From: Incurvaria masculella
Lineage: Eukaryota; Arthropoda; Insecta; Lepidoptera; Incurvariidae
NCBI GenBank assembly: GCA_946894095.1
Contig: OX335660.1
Location: 1,431,001-1,495,000, forward strand
Direction: 5' to 3'
DNA length: 64,000 nt
Shown here piece by piece: positions 30,691 through 39,903 of this stretch. The translations under genes were made by a program, and so were the position numbers. The notes beneath the pieces were generated by a model. It had not been told where the DNA came from. It searched no databases and saw only the letters and a program-made list of their open reading frames with translations. Positions within the stretch are counted from its first letter, which is position 1. The number at the start of each line of letters is the position of its first letter.

Positions 30691-32037
30691 ATGGCGACGA
30701 GGACAGAAGAAAGCATTGAAAAATGTAAGAAAAATCGATCTACAATTCGAGGCCAACTAACCCGGATACAATCTATATTAGACGATTCCAACAAACATTT
30801 TTCGAATGAAGAATTACAACTACGAATTCAAACGGTAGATGGTTATTGGAATAAATATCGATTTATTCAACAGATTATTGATGAACAGACAGTCTCTGAA
30901 GAGCAAGAGAGTACAGAAATAAATACTCGTTTCAGTATGGACGAGGAGTTTACCTACATACAGTCAAAACTGTTGAGCATGCAAGCTGCAAGCTCGCAGC
31001 CCATCGCGAGCGTGACTTCTCCCGGCGAAACACTGCGCAGCTCTAGGAGTGTCGTACCGAACTTCAAATTTAAGCTTTATCAGGAAGATGAGGCATTTTC
31101 CAATTTCGTGAAGCGACTAGAACTTTACATGACTGTGAATGGTATCACAGATGCAAAGATGAAAGTTTTTTCCTTATTAAGTGCCCTACCACCAAGAATT
31201 TATCAAAAACTATGTGATATATACATTCCAGACAATCCAGCTACTCTACAATACAACGAGTTAGTAAAAACTTTACTGGAATATCTTGAGCCAAAACCCA
31301 GCATTTGGGCATCACAACACAAATTTGTATGTTACATGCAAGGCCAGGGTGAATCGGTCATAGACTATGCTACACAGTTAAGGCAACTTACTACGAATTG
31401 TGAATTCAATTGCATAAATCCGGATTGCCAGAAATCCGTGGCAGAATTATTCCTTAATTTACAGTTTATACGAGGTCTACGCGATAATGATATAAGAACT
31501 AAGCTACTACAAGAACGATCAAAACTAAGCTTCAATAGAATATTACAGTTGGCATCAGCTATTGAAATGTCAAAATTGGAAAATACGGCTATCGCAACAA
31601 CATCAAATGACATGACACATCTTGCAGAAAATTTCAATATCGCTAAAAATTTAGTAGAAAAAGGTAAAATAAACAATCAACCTTATAAAAAAACTTCTCC
31701 ACATACAATATAGGATTTAATGGGAAGATGTTACCGATGTGGGGACGAACGTCACAGAGCAAATGTATGCAAGATGATAAATGAAATCTGTCATAAGTGT
31801 AAACGGATCGGGCACATTTCAAGAGTTTGTTTGAACAATAATTTGAATAATAATAATACACGAAATAGAAGAGAGGTAAGAAACATGGAAGATAACAGTA
31901 CATCTGATGAAGAATTATGTGAAATAAACCTCATACATTCAAGAATTAATGATAAATTTAACGTCAACTTACAAATTGAAAACAAAAACATTAAAATGGA
32001 ACTTGACACAGGAGCTTCACTTAGCTCTATTTCATAA
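30691..32037 (+). pseudogene. gag: Gypsy gag and protease, two in-frame stops
   Basis: Gag runs from 30691 through a capsid-like region (FKFKLYQEDEAFSNFVKRL, YLEPKPSIW). A TAG at 31711 interrupts it just before two zinc knuckles (CYRCGDERHRANVC and CHKCKRIGHISRVC). The same frame continues into a protease with ELDTGAS, then a TAA at 32035. A single frame for gag, knuckles and protease argues that the ancestor made one gag-pol polyprotein. The element cannot make it now. Confidence 0.85.
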
Positions 32038-32441
32038 AAACAATATAAAGGACTTCAACTAAATAAACATATTTTCAAGACACAAGTACAAATGCGCACG
32101 TATACAGGTGAAATTATCAAACCATTGGGAGCTGTTTATACTAAATGTACCTATAAAAACCAAGTTTTTTATGGAAAGCTGTACATAATCAACCGAAACG
32201 TAGACCCTATTTTTGGTAGGGAATGGATGAGGGAAGTAAACTGGGCTGAAATAAATATGATTGAAGAAAAAGACAAAACAAACTTGAATGACTTAATTTC
32301 AGAATACAAGGAGATATTTTCAAATGATTTAAGTCCAATACCAAATCACTATGCACATCTACACATGGAAGAAAACACTGCACCAATATTTGTAAAACCT
32401 AGAAGGGTTCCGTATGCCCTTGTACAAAAAGTTGAAGATGA

Positions 32442-33907
32442 TGAGACAGCCGCCTCAAATATATTTGTTGAAATACTGCGTATGCATATGTATATGGTAG
32501 GGCCGCAGCGGGCTTCGTAGCACTCAAGAACAATTGCGTTGTCCCTGCTAGAGAAAGCGGTGATTTACGATTTCCGGGTGTTTTTGGGGGCTGCGCGAGC
32601 GCGGGAGTTTGGCATTCGAGTTCGGACAGCGGTGCAGCGCGCAGGCGGTGACGCACGCTATCGGCGGGAAACGCAAATTTTCTCAACCTTGAATGTATTC
32701 CGATATTCGATCAGTGGTGGTGTGAACTGTGATAATGCTAGGAAATGAACTGTGACCATGCTAGGGAGTGAATAGATTAATTATAGGATCGTGATATGAA
32801 AGACTGGTTCCTGAGGACAATTACAACTGTACGAGGTGGCTGGATCGTGTTGCAAGCAGATTGCAGAGGATGAGTGCTCTCTTCATTACACTGTTTATTA
32901 CTAGATTGATATTATTGATGTAACCGGATAAATTACCGTCGCGCGTTGTCGGAATTAGGTGCGTTCGCGTGATGCCCTATTTTGCGGTACGGGAATGGAA
33001 TTCGATTACGGACGGTTGCGACGGAACTTTACTGAGCGGCTATGTGGAAGTCCACGGCGACCGCCGTAGCGATGGAAACCGCCAATTGCTCAAGGTGCCT
33101 AATCTATACAATTATCATAACGGTTCGACAGATTCGTTCGGTTTACAGAGTGGTTGTGCAATATTTTCCAAACGGCGTGGGCCCTTGCGAATCTATTCCG
33201 CCAATTTTCCAGCAGAGCATCGGGACAGAGTGGTTGTGCAATATTTTCCAAACGGCGTGGGCCCTTGCGAATCTATTCCGCCAATTTTCCAGCAGAGCAT
33301 CGGGACAGAGTGGTTGTGCAATATTTTCCAAACGGCGTGGGCCCTTGCGAATCTATTCCGCGAATTTTCCACAAGGTCATCGGGGGGAAAATTCCCTTTA
33401 CGTTGTAAGCGCGGGCAAAACATAGAATAATTCTAGTACCTAAGTTAGCATAAGGTCTTGCTTTGTATAACTGTGTAAGCTTGTAGCTAGTGTCAGGAAG
33501 TAAAATGTCTTAGACCTAAGATAGCTGACATGACTCGGCCGATGACAGACATGACATTAGGCGCCTGCCCATAGTCTCTCGCCTCTACGTGGCGGCAGGT
33601 AGAAACGTCCATTCTAAATTGATATATTCTTGTACTTAAAATTTCATTCGATTTATATCCATTCAATCATACGAAGAAGTCTAACAGACGGAATGGCGGC
33701 CAAGGAGTGACCATTAGTTCAAATCTCCATGGCCCATAACTTACTAGACGATCACATGTTAATAACTTTGGCCAATTTCAGATATTAGTTAATTAAGTAG
33801 CAGCACTAGACCTTTCTAAGTATGGGCTATGCGAGACTTGATATAAGTTAGCTAGCAGACAGGTTAATTGTAAGATAAATAAGTAAGATAGGGGTAGGGT
33901 CGTCACA
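32442..33907 (+). mobile_element. Solo LTR inserted in Gypsy pol (TSD ATGA)
   Basis: The 1466-base insert starts TGAGAC and ends GTCACA, is flanked by ATGA (32438-32441 and 33908-33911), and contains no retroviral gene. Removing it together with one ATGA rejoins the RT frame exactly (VED to ELDRLEKTG). These are the marks of a solo LTR left after LTR-LTR recombination. It carries an internal 80-bp triple repeat. Confidence 0.85.
33145..33384 (+). repeat. 80-bp tandem repeat, three copies, inside the solo LTR
   Basis: ACAGAGTGGTTGTGCAATAT begins each unit at 33145, 33225 and 33305. The first two units are essentially identical; the third diverges at its end. Open frames through the array on both strands are by-products of an 80-base unit. 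Confidence 0.95.
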
Positions 33908-36308
33908 ATGAACTGGACAGACTAGAGAAAACCGGAGTGATCGTTAAAGTAGAGAACGCAGAATGGGGCACGCCAATTGTTCCCATTGTTAAGCCTAATG
34001 GAAGTATTAGACTATGTGCCGATTACAAAGTAACTGTAAATAAATACCTTAAAGACGAAAACTACCCGATGCCAAGAATTGAGGATATATTTGCACAGAT
34101 GAATGGAGGAACGTTGTTTTGTACACTTGATCTTAGCCAAGCCTATTTACACATGGCTATGGATGAAGAAAGCTCTTATCTACAATCTCTTAGCACTCAT
34201 AAAGGAATATATAAAGTGCAAAGGCTAATGTTTGGAGTGAAAGTGGCTCCGGCACTTTGGCAGAAATACATGGACAAACTATTACAAGGACTGAAAGAAG
34301 TACAGTGTTTCTTCGATGATATCATTATAGCGGGATCAACGTACGAAGAAATAATTCAAAGACTGAAACTAGTGTTTCAAAAGATTCGAGAAAGTAATTT
34401 AAAATTGAACAAAGACAAGTGCAAATTTCTACAGAAAAGTATAAAATATCTCGGACATACAATTGATGAACACGGCATTCATAAGTCGGAAGAAAAAGTA
34501 TCAGCTATTCAAAAAACAGTAAGACCAAAAAAATGCAGATGAACTACGTACTTTCATTGGTATGGCTAACTACTACAATAAATTCATACAAAATTTAGCA
34601 AGTCTGCTTAATCCACTGAACAAGTTGCTACGAAAGAATCAGACATTTGACTGGACAAGTGATTGCGAATACAGTTTCCAAAATTATTCCTAATTTCCAA
34701 AGTTAAGTCTGAAATAGTAAGTGAACGACTTTTAGTTAATTTCAATCCAGATTTGCCAATAATAATCGCTACAGGTGCATCACCGATGGGACTTGGAGCC
34801 GTTTTATCTCACAGACACCCAAACGGTTCTGATAAACCAATCGCATTTGCTTCAAGATCTCTGACGAAGAGCGAATCAAACTACAGCCAAATTGACAAAG
34901 AAGCTACAGCAATTTACTGGGGACTAAAAAATTTTTTTCAGTATTGTTACGGCAGAAAGTTCATACTTGTGACTGACCACAAACCGCTTGTCACAATCTT
35001 TCATCAACACAAAACACTACCGGCACTCAGTACGATGCGACTATTTCATTACGCTCACTTTTTATCGGGATTTGATTACACAATAGAGTACAGAAGGGGC
35101 TTAGACAATGCAAATGCAGATTTTTTATCAAGATTCCCAGTAGAACCTGCCCCGAGAAAAAATGCCGATGCACATTAAATACTTCAGGCAAACCAACTAG
35201 ATGTTTTACCATTTACAAGAAACAGAATTGCTGCAGAAACAAAGAAAGATCCAAAATTGAATAACCTGCTGACCGCGCTTAAAATGGGACAAAGCATAAA
35301 ACGGTATGGATTTAGAGAGGACGAAGTAACCTTACAAGATGATTGCCTATTTAAAGGAAATAGAGTCATGATACCTAAAACGCTACAAGAATTTGTGCTA
35401 AAAGAACTTCATATTGGTCATCAAGGTATTGTAAAAACGAAACTACTTGCAAGAAGTTACTGTTTTTGGGTCAATATCGATAGAGATATTGAGGAATGGG
35501 TAAAATCATGTAGAGTATGCTGCCAGAAACAAAATGAGCCAGAAAAAGTAGAACTTCACCCATGGGAGACTCCAGCAGGACTGTGGCAACGCATCCATAT
35601 TGATTTTGCAGGGCCTATTTACGGAATCAACCTTTTTATAGTGGTCGACGCCTACAGTAAATGGGTCGAAGTCATACCGACAAAGAACACTAAATCAGAA
35701 TGGTGCACGAATGAACTAAGACAACTTTTCAATACTTTCGGATTCCCATATGTTTTGGTTTCTGACAATGGGCCTCAATTTATTTCAACAGAGTTTGAAA
35801 ATTTTTTACGTAATTTCAATATCACTCATAAGACATCAGCCCCATACCATCCAGCAACAAACGGGCAAGCGGAGAGGTTCGTGCAAACAATCAAGAAAGC
35901 GCTGAAATCGTTGGAGGGAGAGAGAGGGACAATACAAAACAAGTTGACAAGCATCATTCAACAGCTGCGATCAACACCGAGTGTTGATGGGGAATCGCCT
36001 TATCAACGTATGTTTGCTAGACCTGTCAGAACAAGACTAGATGCTATGGTTGACGGTCCAAGTTCACAACCTAAAAAAATAATACCGACAACTGAGACAC
36101 AAAAACAAAAAATCAGAGTTTTCAACTGTGGAGATAAAGTCATAGCTAGGAATTACGCGAATGATGGAAGAAAATGTTTTTTTGGAACGGTGACAGCAAA
36201 ACATGGCATTCTACACTACGAAATCGAAATTGAAGATGGTAGAAGAATAAGAAGACATATCGATCAACTTCGACGCTGCGCCGGCGATGGTCAAACTACG
36301 GGGGGAGC

Positions 36309-36432
36309 TGTTGTGTGATGCCATGCAATATTAAGAAGAATAATCTTTCTGTCAGTTGTCAACACATTTAATATGAAAATACAATGGTGCTTTTCTAAGC
36401 AGATATTTTACTTCTAAAATAACTACACAACA
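36309..36432 (+). repeat. 3' LTR of Mag-like Gypsy element
   Basis: 124 bases, TGTTGTG...ACACAACA, nearly identical to the 5' LTR (visible differences include ATGAAAAT for ATGCAAAT and ACACAACA for ACTCAACA). High identity implies a fairly recent insertion despite the coding damage. Confidence 0.93.
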
Positions 36433-36437
36433 TTTAC

Positions 36438-36839
36438 TAATACGCTTGATGAAGTAAACGTTGAAATTAAAACAACAATTTTATTTTATTTTTTTATAAT
36501 GATATGTAATATAAGGCTTGACGATTTAAATTTTCTTAACAATTACACACACAGCTTTCGATTGGTAAAATATTTGATAAAATCGTTTCAGCAGTTTTTA
36601 AGATTACCCCGTGCAAACAAACAAACATATAAACATTACCTCTTTATTTAAAAGTGTAGATTGTAGAAACATTACAAAAATATTTTAGTTAATTAATTTG
36701 TAATATAAGGCTTGACGATTTAAATTTTCTTAACAATTACACACAAACAATTACAAATACACAATTACAAATACACAATTACAAATACAACTACAAAATA
36801 CAATTAAGATTTTGAAGGCAGCGCGCAACGCTTGCCGTA
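36438..36839. other. AT-rich stretch with short direct repeats
   Basis: No gene seen. The phrase TAATATAAGGCTTGACGATT occurs at about 36508 and 36701, followed by CAATTACACACA and then ATTACAAATACACA repeats to about 36800. It separates the Gypsy 3' LTR from family B copy 1. Confidence 0.6.
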
Positions 36840-37598
36840 AAGCTATCTTGTAATAAAGCTATCTAGGCATTCAAATTCCTCACAACACGCAATAAAGATT
36901 TTAAAGGAAGCGTGCAACTCTTGCTGTTGCGCTCTAAGCATGGCGCCGGCGAGGTTGCCGTGCGGGTAGTAAGGGTAAGGGTCCAACTTTTTGATCGGGC
37001 GTGCTTCCTGTTCCGCCGCCGCCGCCCAATTTGAAGACGTCCGTCTGGTATCGGTACATCATGTATGCTGGCCGCCATTCTTTGGCTGCAATCCTATAAA
37101 GGGCTCTGTACGTTTCCTCCAGTTGGCACAGTTCGAGGATCGCAAACTTCACTGCGCGGCTAACTCGGGGTTGGGAGCTCCTTTTTCGTCGAATTTTAAT
37201 ATCTTGCCTATTCGATGCGTTCGTTTCATAGAGGACCGGGCGAGAATCCGGATGTCTTTCATCGTGTCCTCGGCCCCCTTCCAGGCTCCCCTTGCGGCTC
37301 TGCACGCCTGCAATGCGGAAGCAGCATCGAATGGGCGGCTCTTTAACGCATTGAGGGCCAAATCGTTAGTTTCGACCAAAGACTGCGTATCGTAACACTC
37401 AATGAGCAGTCTACGAAAGTGGTTCAGAAACATTTCGATCGGCGCCAGCATCTTGCACACCCCAATCGGGACGACTCCGGTTCGTAATAAAAGCATGCAG
37501 AATAAATGTACATCGCGTTGGCCGGGAAACGACCGGACCACACGCGCCAGTTGCAATAGATTTAGAATTTTTTTGAACAAGAATTTTTTTACAAACAT
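36840..37598 (-). pseudogene. Family B protein, copy 1, two frameshifts
   Basis: ATG at 37598 (MFVKKFLFKKI). It aligns with family B copy 2 throughout: L..ARVV, then a LQACRAARGAWK helix, RIGKILK, then in a second frame LEETYRALYRIAAKE.RPAYM.Y..QT, and in a third frame LDPYPYYPHG and QQQELHASFK. Breaks fall near 37175 and in a GGC run near 37020. Predicted helical and basic, no membrane segment. A TATAAAA box lies 92 bases upstream. Function unknown. Confidence 0.7.
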
Positions 37599-37689
37599 TT
37601 TACTTTTGCAAAAGGCACAGAACGAACGAAACGATGTATGTAGGCGCGGTGCTTAGACCGAATGGTGTCCATGCACCGCGCCTCGCTCA

Positions 37690-37696
37690 TTTTATA
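37690..37696 (-). promoter_or_regulatory. TATA box of family B copy 1
   Basis: TATAAAA on the reverse strand (context GCGTATAAAATGAG), 92 bases before the ATG at 37598. The same GCRTATAAAAT context precedes copy 2 at 38574. Confidence 0.65.
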
Positions 37697-37767
37697 CGCA
37701 CGCTCAGCAGGATGGCGTCACGGTTTGGCGAGTGGGGAACCGTATTTTTGTATTTTGCAAGGTGACA

Positions 37768-38504
37768 TTAAATACGAGGTTTGCCTTTCAATATCCTCTG
37801 CAAGTAGGCACATTGCAACTCTTTCCGCCACGCTCTATACATGACGTCTTCAAGGTCGCCGTATGGGTCGTAAGGGTCCTCCAGAATTTTTCGATCGGCC
37901 AACGCGGAATCGGTCGTGCTTCTAGTTCCGCATCGCCGCTCAATTTGCAGATGAACGTCTGGAATTTGTACACCATGTATGCTGGCCGCCGTTCTTTGGC
38001 TGCAATCCTGTAAATGGCTCTGTACGTTTTCTCCAGTTGGCGCAGTTTGCGACGCAGTTCGCGAATCACTGCCGGGCCAACCCGGGGACGGGGCGAGATT
38101 GTTTTGCGTCGATTCTTTAACAGGTTTCCGATTCGACGAGCCCGTTTCACAGAGTACAGGGCTAGATCTTTGATATTTGTCAATGTCTCCTCGGCCACCT
38201 TCCAGGCCGCCCTCGCGGCTCTGCACGCCTCCAAAGCGGCTGAATCTTCGTATGTGCTGCCCTCTAACTCCTCGGAAACCCGACCGAAATGGTCGGCCAC
38301 GCGCTTTATTATGTCGCAACCAATTAGCAGCTGCATCATGCATTGGATAAATGCATCTACCGGGGACAATGACGTAAATGCCCCACTCGGGGCGAATTCG
38401 ACTCTCAAACGACGCATCAACGAGAACTGCAAATCGCGATCGTCGGGTTGCAAGCTGACCACACGCGCCGATCCCAACAGCTTTATGATTTTTTCCAAAC
38501 GCAT
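37768..38504 (-). pseudogene. Family B protein, copy 2, late frameshift
   Basis: ATG at 38504 (MRLEKIIKLLG). One frame is open to 37788 (238 aa), with LEACRAARAAWK, KRARRIGNLLKNRR and LEKTYRAIYRIAAKERRPAYMVY. Comparison with copy 1 shows that the ancestral C-terminus is in another frame (KILEDPYDPYGDLED to RILKGKPRI, stop near 37768). A one-base loss in an A-run near 37888 explains the shift, so the last part of the long frame is probably aberrant. Helical, basic, no membrane segment. Tandem with copy 1, same orientation. Confidence 0.7.
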
Positions 38505-38573
38505 TTCGTGCGCAGAGAAAACAGTGTCTGTCGGCGCGGAGAGGCAGTGTGGCCGTGCAACGCGTTGTGCGTA

Positions 38574-38580
38574 TTTTATA
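38574..38580 (-). promoter_or_regulatory. TATA box of family B copy 2
   Basis: TATAAAA on the reverse strand, about 70 bases before the ATG at 38504, in a context matching copy 1. Leader lengths of 70-106 bases recur across TATA-led genes of these segments. Confidence 0.65.
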
Positions 38581-38619
38581 TGCCGGCTTCATTCGCAAAA
38601 CGAGTTCCGCTTGGGGAGG

Positions 38620-38800
38620 CGTCTCGGTCTGTCGACTGAGCGGCCTTGGTCGGTGCACGATTAAAATTTTACAAACAATTGCGACGTCCGCTTTGGGGAT
38701 AAACCGTCTCGGCCTAAAGCCGTCTCGGGCCGACTGACCGGCCTCGGTCAGCGGGCACCTTCGCCGGCTTTGGCTCCGCACGCCGTCGCGGTCGGCGCTG
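38620..38800. repeat. GC-rich palindromic repeat region
   Basis: Contains GAGCGGCCTTGGTCGG (38637-38652), GCCTAAAGCCGTCTCGGGCC, and a CTGACCG/CGGTCAG hairpin with loop GCCT (38734-38751). The core words match, inverted, the array at 30431-30514, and GGTCAGCGGGC recalls 25840-25855. Candidate viral homologous-region repeat. Confidence 0.55.
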
Positions 38801-39151
38801 CATTTTAAATGAGCATACGTCTTGACGCAATCATTTTTGATTGCACTTCCTAGATATAGTCGATTTAGGGTACAGATAAAACTTTAGGTAAATTTAAGTA
38901 TCGAATTATGAAAACCGACTGGTTATTATTGTATAATTAAGGAGCCGAAAGATGTTTATCAACGTAACAAGAACACTGAGCGTATCGTATTCGTAATTAT
39001 AGACGAACACAACATTCACTAAAAATTGATATCTAACCTCGCACAATTCGAGCTATTTCAAAATATGGAACAAGAAGATAAATGTGATATGTTTTTTTCT
39101 TTTAACATATGTTTGGATAAACTCGATGCCATTCCAGAACACACGGCGCAC
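38801..39151. other. AT-rich gap between viral pieces
   Basis: No gene supported. The composition is host-like. Family A homology begins sharply at about 39152 (CCACTCCCCGACGACC), so this is probably inserted or junction DNA. Confidence 0.5.
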
Positions 39152-39903
39152 CACTCCCCGACGACCGGCACTATAAAACGACGGAGTGTCCGACGACGGC
39201 ATTCATTCCGCACAGGACGTTTCGGGAAGGCGCGTATAACAATTTAATTTTCCAAGATGTCGGCGGTATTTTCCCAAATGTCGGCGGTGGCGTTGAGTGT
39301 GTTGGTGCGCGTCAAGAATGGCATGGCGCATTCGGTGGCCGAAAAGAAGTTGGAGGAAGCCGACTACCGAACCGCGACGCTTCGAAGCGCCATCGACGCC
39401 GCGCAGCACGCGAGGAACGCCTTCAGTTGCGACCTGACGGGCCTCGACGCGTTCCCCCAAGTCGAGGCCTACTTGGCCGCGGCGAAGGCCTTCGGGGACG
39501 CCATGAGTGAATTGGTGGGGGCGGCCCGGAACGCGTTCGCCACAAACGCCACGGCGGAGCGGGCGAGCCGTAACATCCACGTGAATTTGGCCGCTCACGA
39601 GGACGACACCCTTAACGCCAACGGGCTGGCAGCGTTGGCCGGGTCTCATCACCGGGTCGGGGAGGCCTACAAGAGCCTGGCCCAACTGTTGATACAAGCC
39701 AGCCGAGAGGCGAGCGCTTGCGCCGCCGAGCACCAGGCTCTGGCGATGGCGCTCCTCGACCGCACGGACGGCCGGAGTCTGGCGCAGCTGTCTACGCGGT
39801 GCCGCAACTTGGCCGACCGGTCGAGTCGGGTGCGTCTCCTCGTTTTCAGCCTGTGCGAGCACGGGGCGAAGGCGTCGATCAAGAGCAGCGCCGCCAACGA
39901 ACA
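39152..39903 (+). pseudogene. Family A protein, inverted copy, 3' end cut by LINE
   Basis: Near-identical to 22612-23354 on the opposite strand, promoter included. ATG at 39257; the frame is open but stops matching at ...SSAANEH, where an ATTT-repeat LINE tail begins and adds a foreign FIYLFI tail. Coding differences from copy 1 are very few (for example CAAEHQALAMALL for CPAEHQALAMEHL). About 20 residues of the family C-terminus are lost. High identity implies recent duplication or homogenisation, before the LINE arrived. Confidence 0.85.
39172..39178 (+). promoter_or_regulatory. TATA box of inverted family A copy
   Basis: TATAAAA, 79 bases before ATG 39257, within the block duplicated from 23326-23332. 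Flanking bases (GGCACTATAAAACGACGG) are identical between copies. Confidence 0.7.

Larger units (their letters stand above)
32092..36318 (+). pseudogene. pol: Gypsy pol (RT, RNase H, integrase), disrupted
   Basis: The 5' part reaches VPYALVQKVED at 32441, where a solo LTR is inserted; RT resumes at 33908. RT contains TLDLSQAYLHM and CFFDDIIIAG, with FFDD at the catalytic site. An extra A near 34535 and a second indel near 34670 shift the frame. RNase H has ATGASPMGLG where the catalytic Asp of the usual DASP motif should be. A TAA lies at 35176. Integrase (35257-36318) is open, with an HHCC-type finger and D, D, E residues at HIDFAGP, VSDNGPQF and NGQAERFV. Confidence 0.85.
30567..36432 (+). 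mobile_element. Complete Mag-like Gypsy element with TSD TTTAC
   Basis: Two 124-base LTRs (30567-30690 and 36309-36432) differ at a few positions and start TGTTGTGTGATGCC. The flanks carry the 5-base duplication TTTAC at 30562-30566 and 36433-36437. Gag begins at the LTR edge, and a GGGGGGAG polypurine tract precedes the 3' LTR. The coding region is broken by stops, frameshifts and a solo LTR. Short LTRs with gag and pol in one frame recall the Mag group; that placement is inference. Confidence 0.93.

Noticed and set aside
33042..33430. Several ORFs on both strands with repeated FPNGVGPCESI-type words
   Set aside because: They arise from the 80-bp tandem repeat in a solo LTR.
39026..39247. 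Forward ORF upstream of the inverted family A copy
   Set aside because: It spans the junction of AT-rich DNA and the duplicated promoter; the C-terminal part is untranslated leader.
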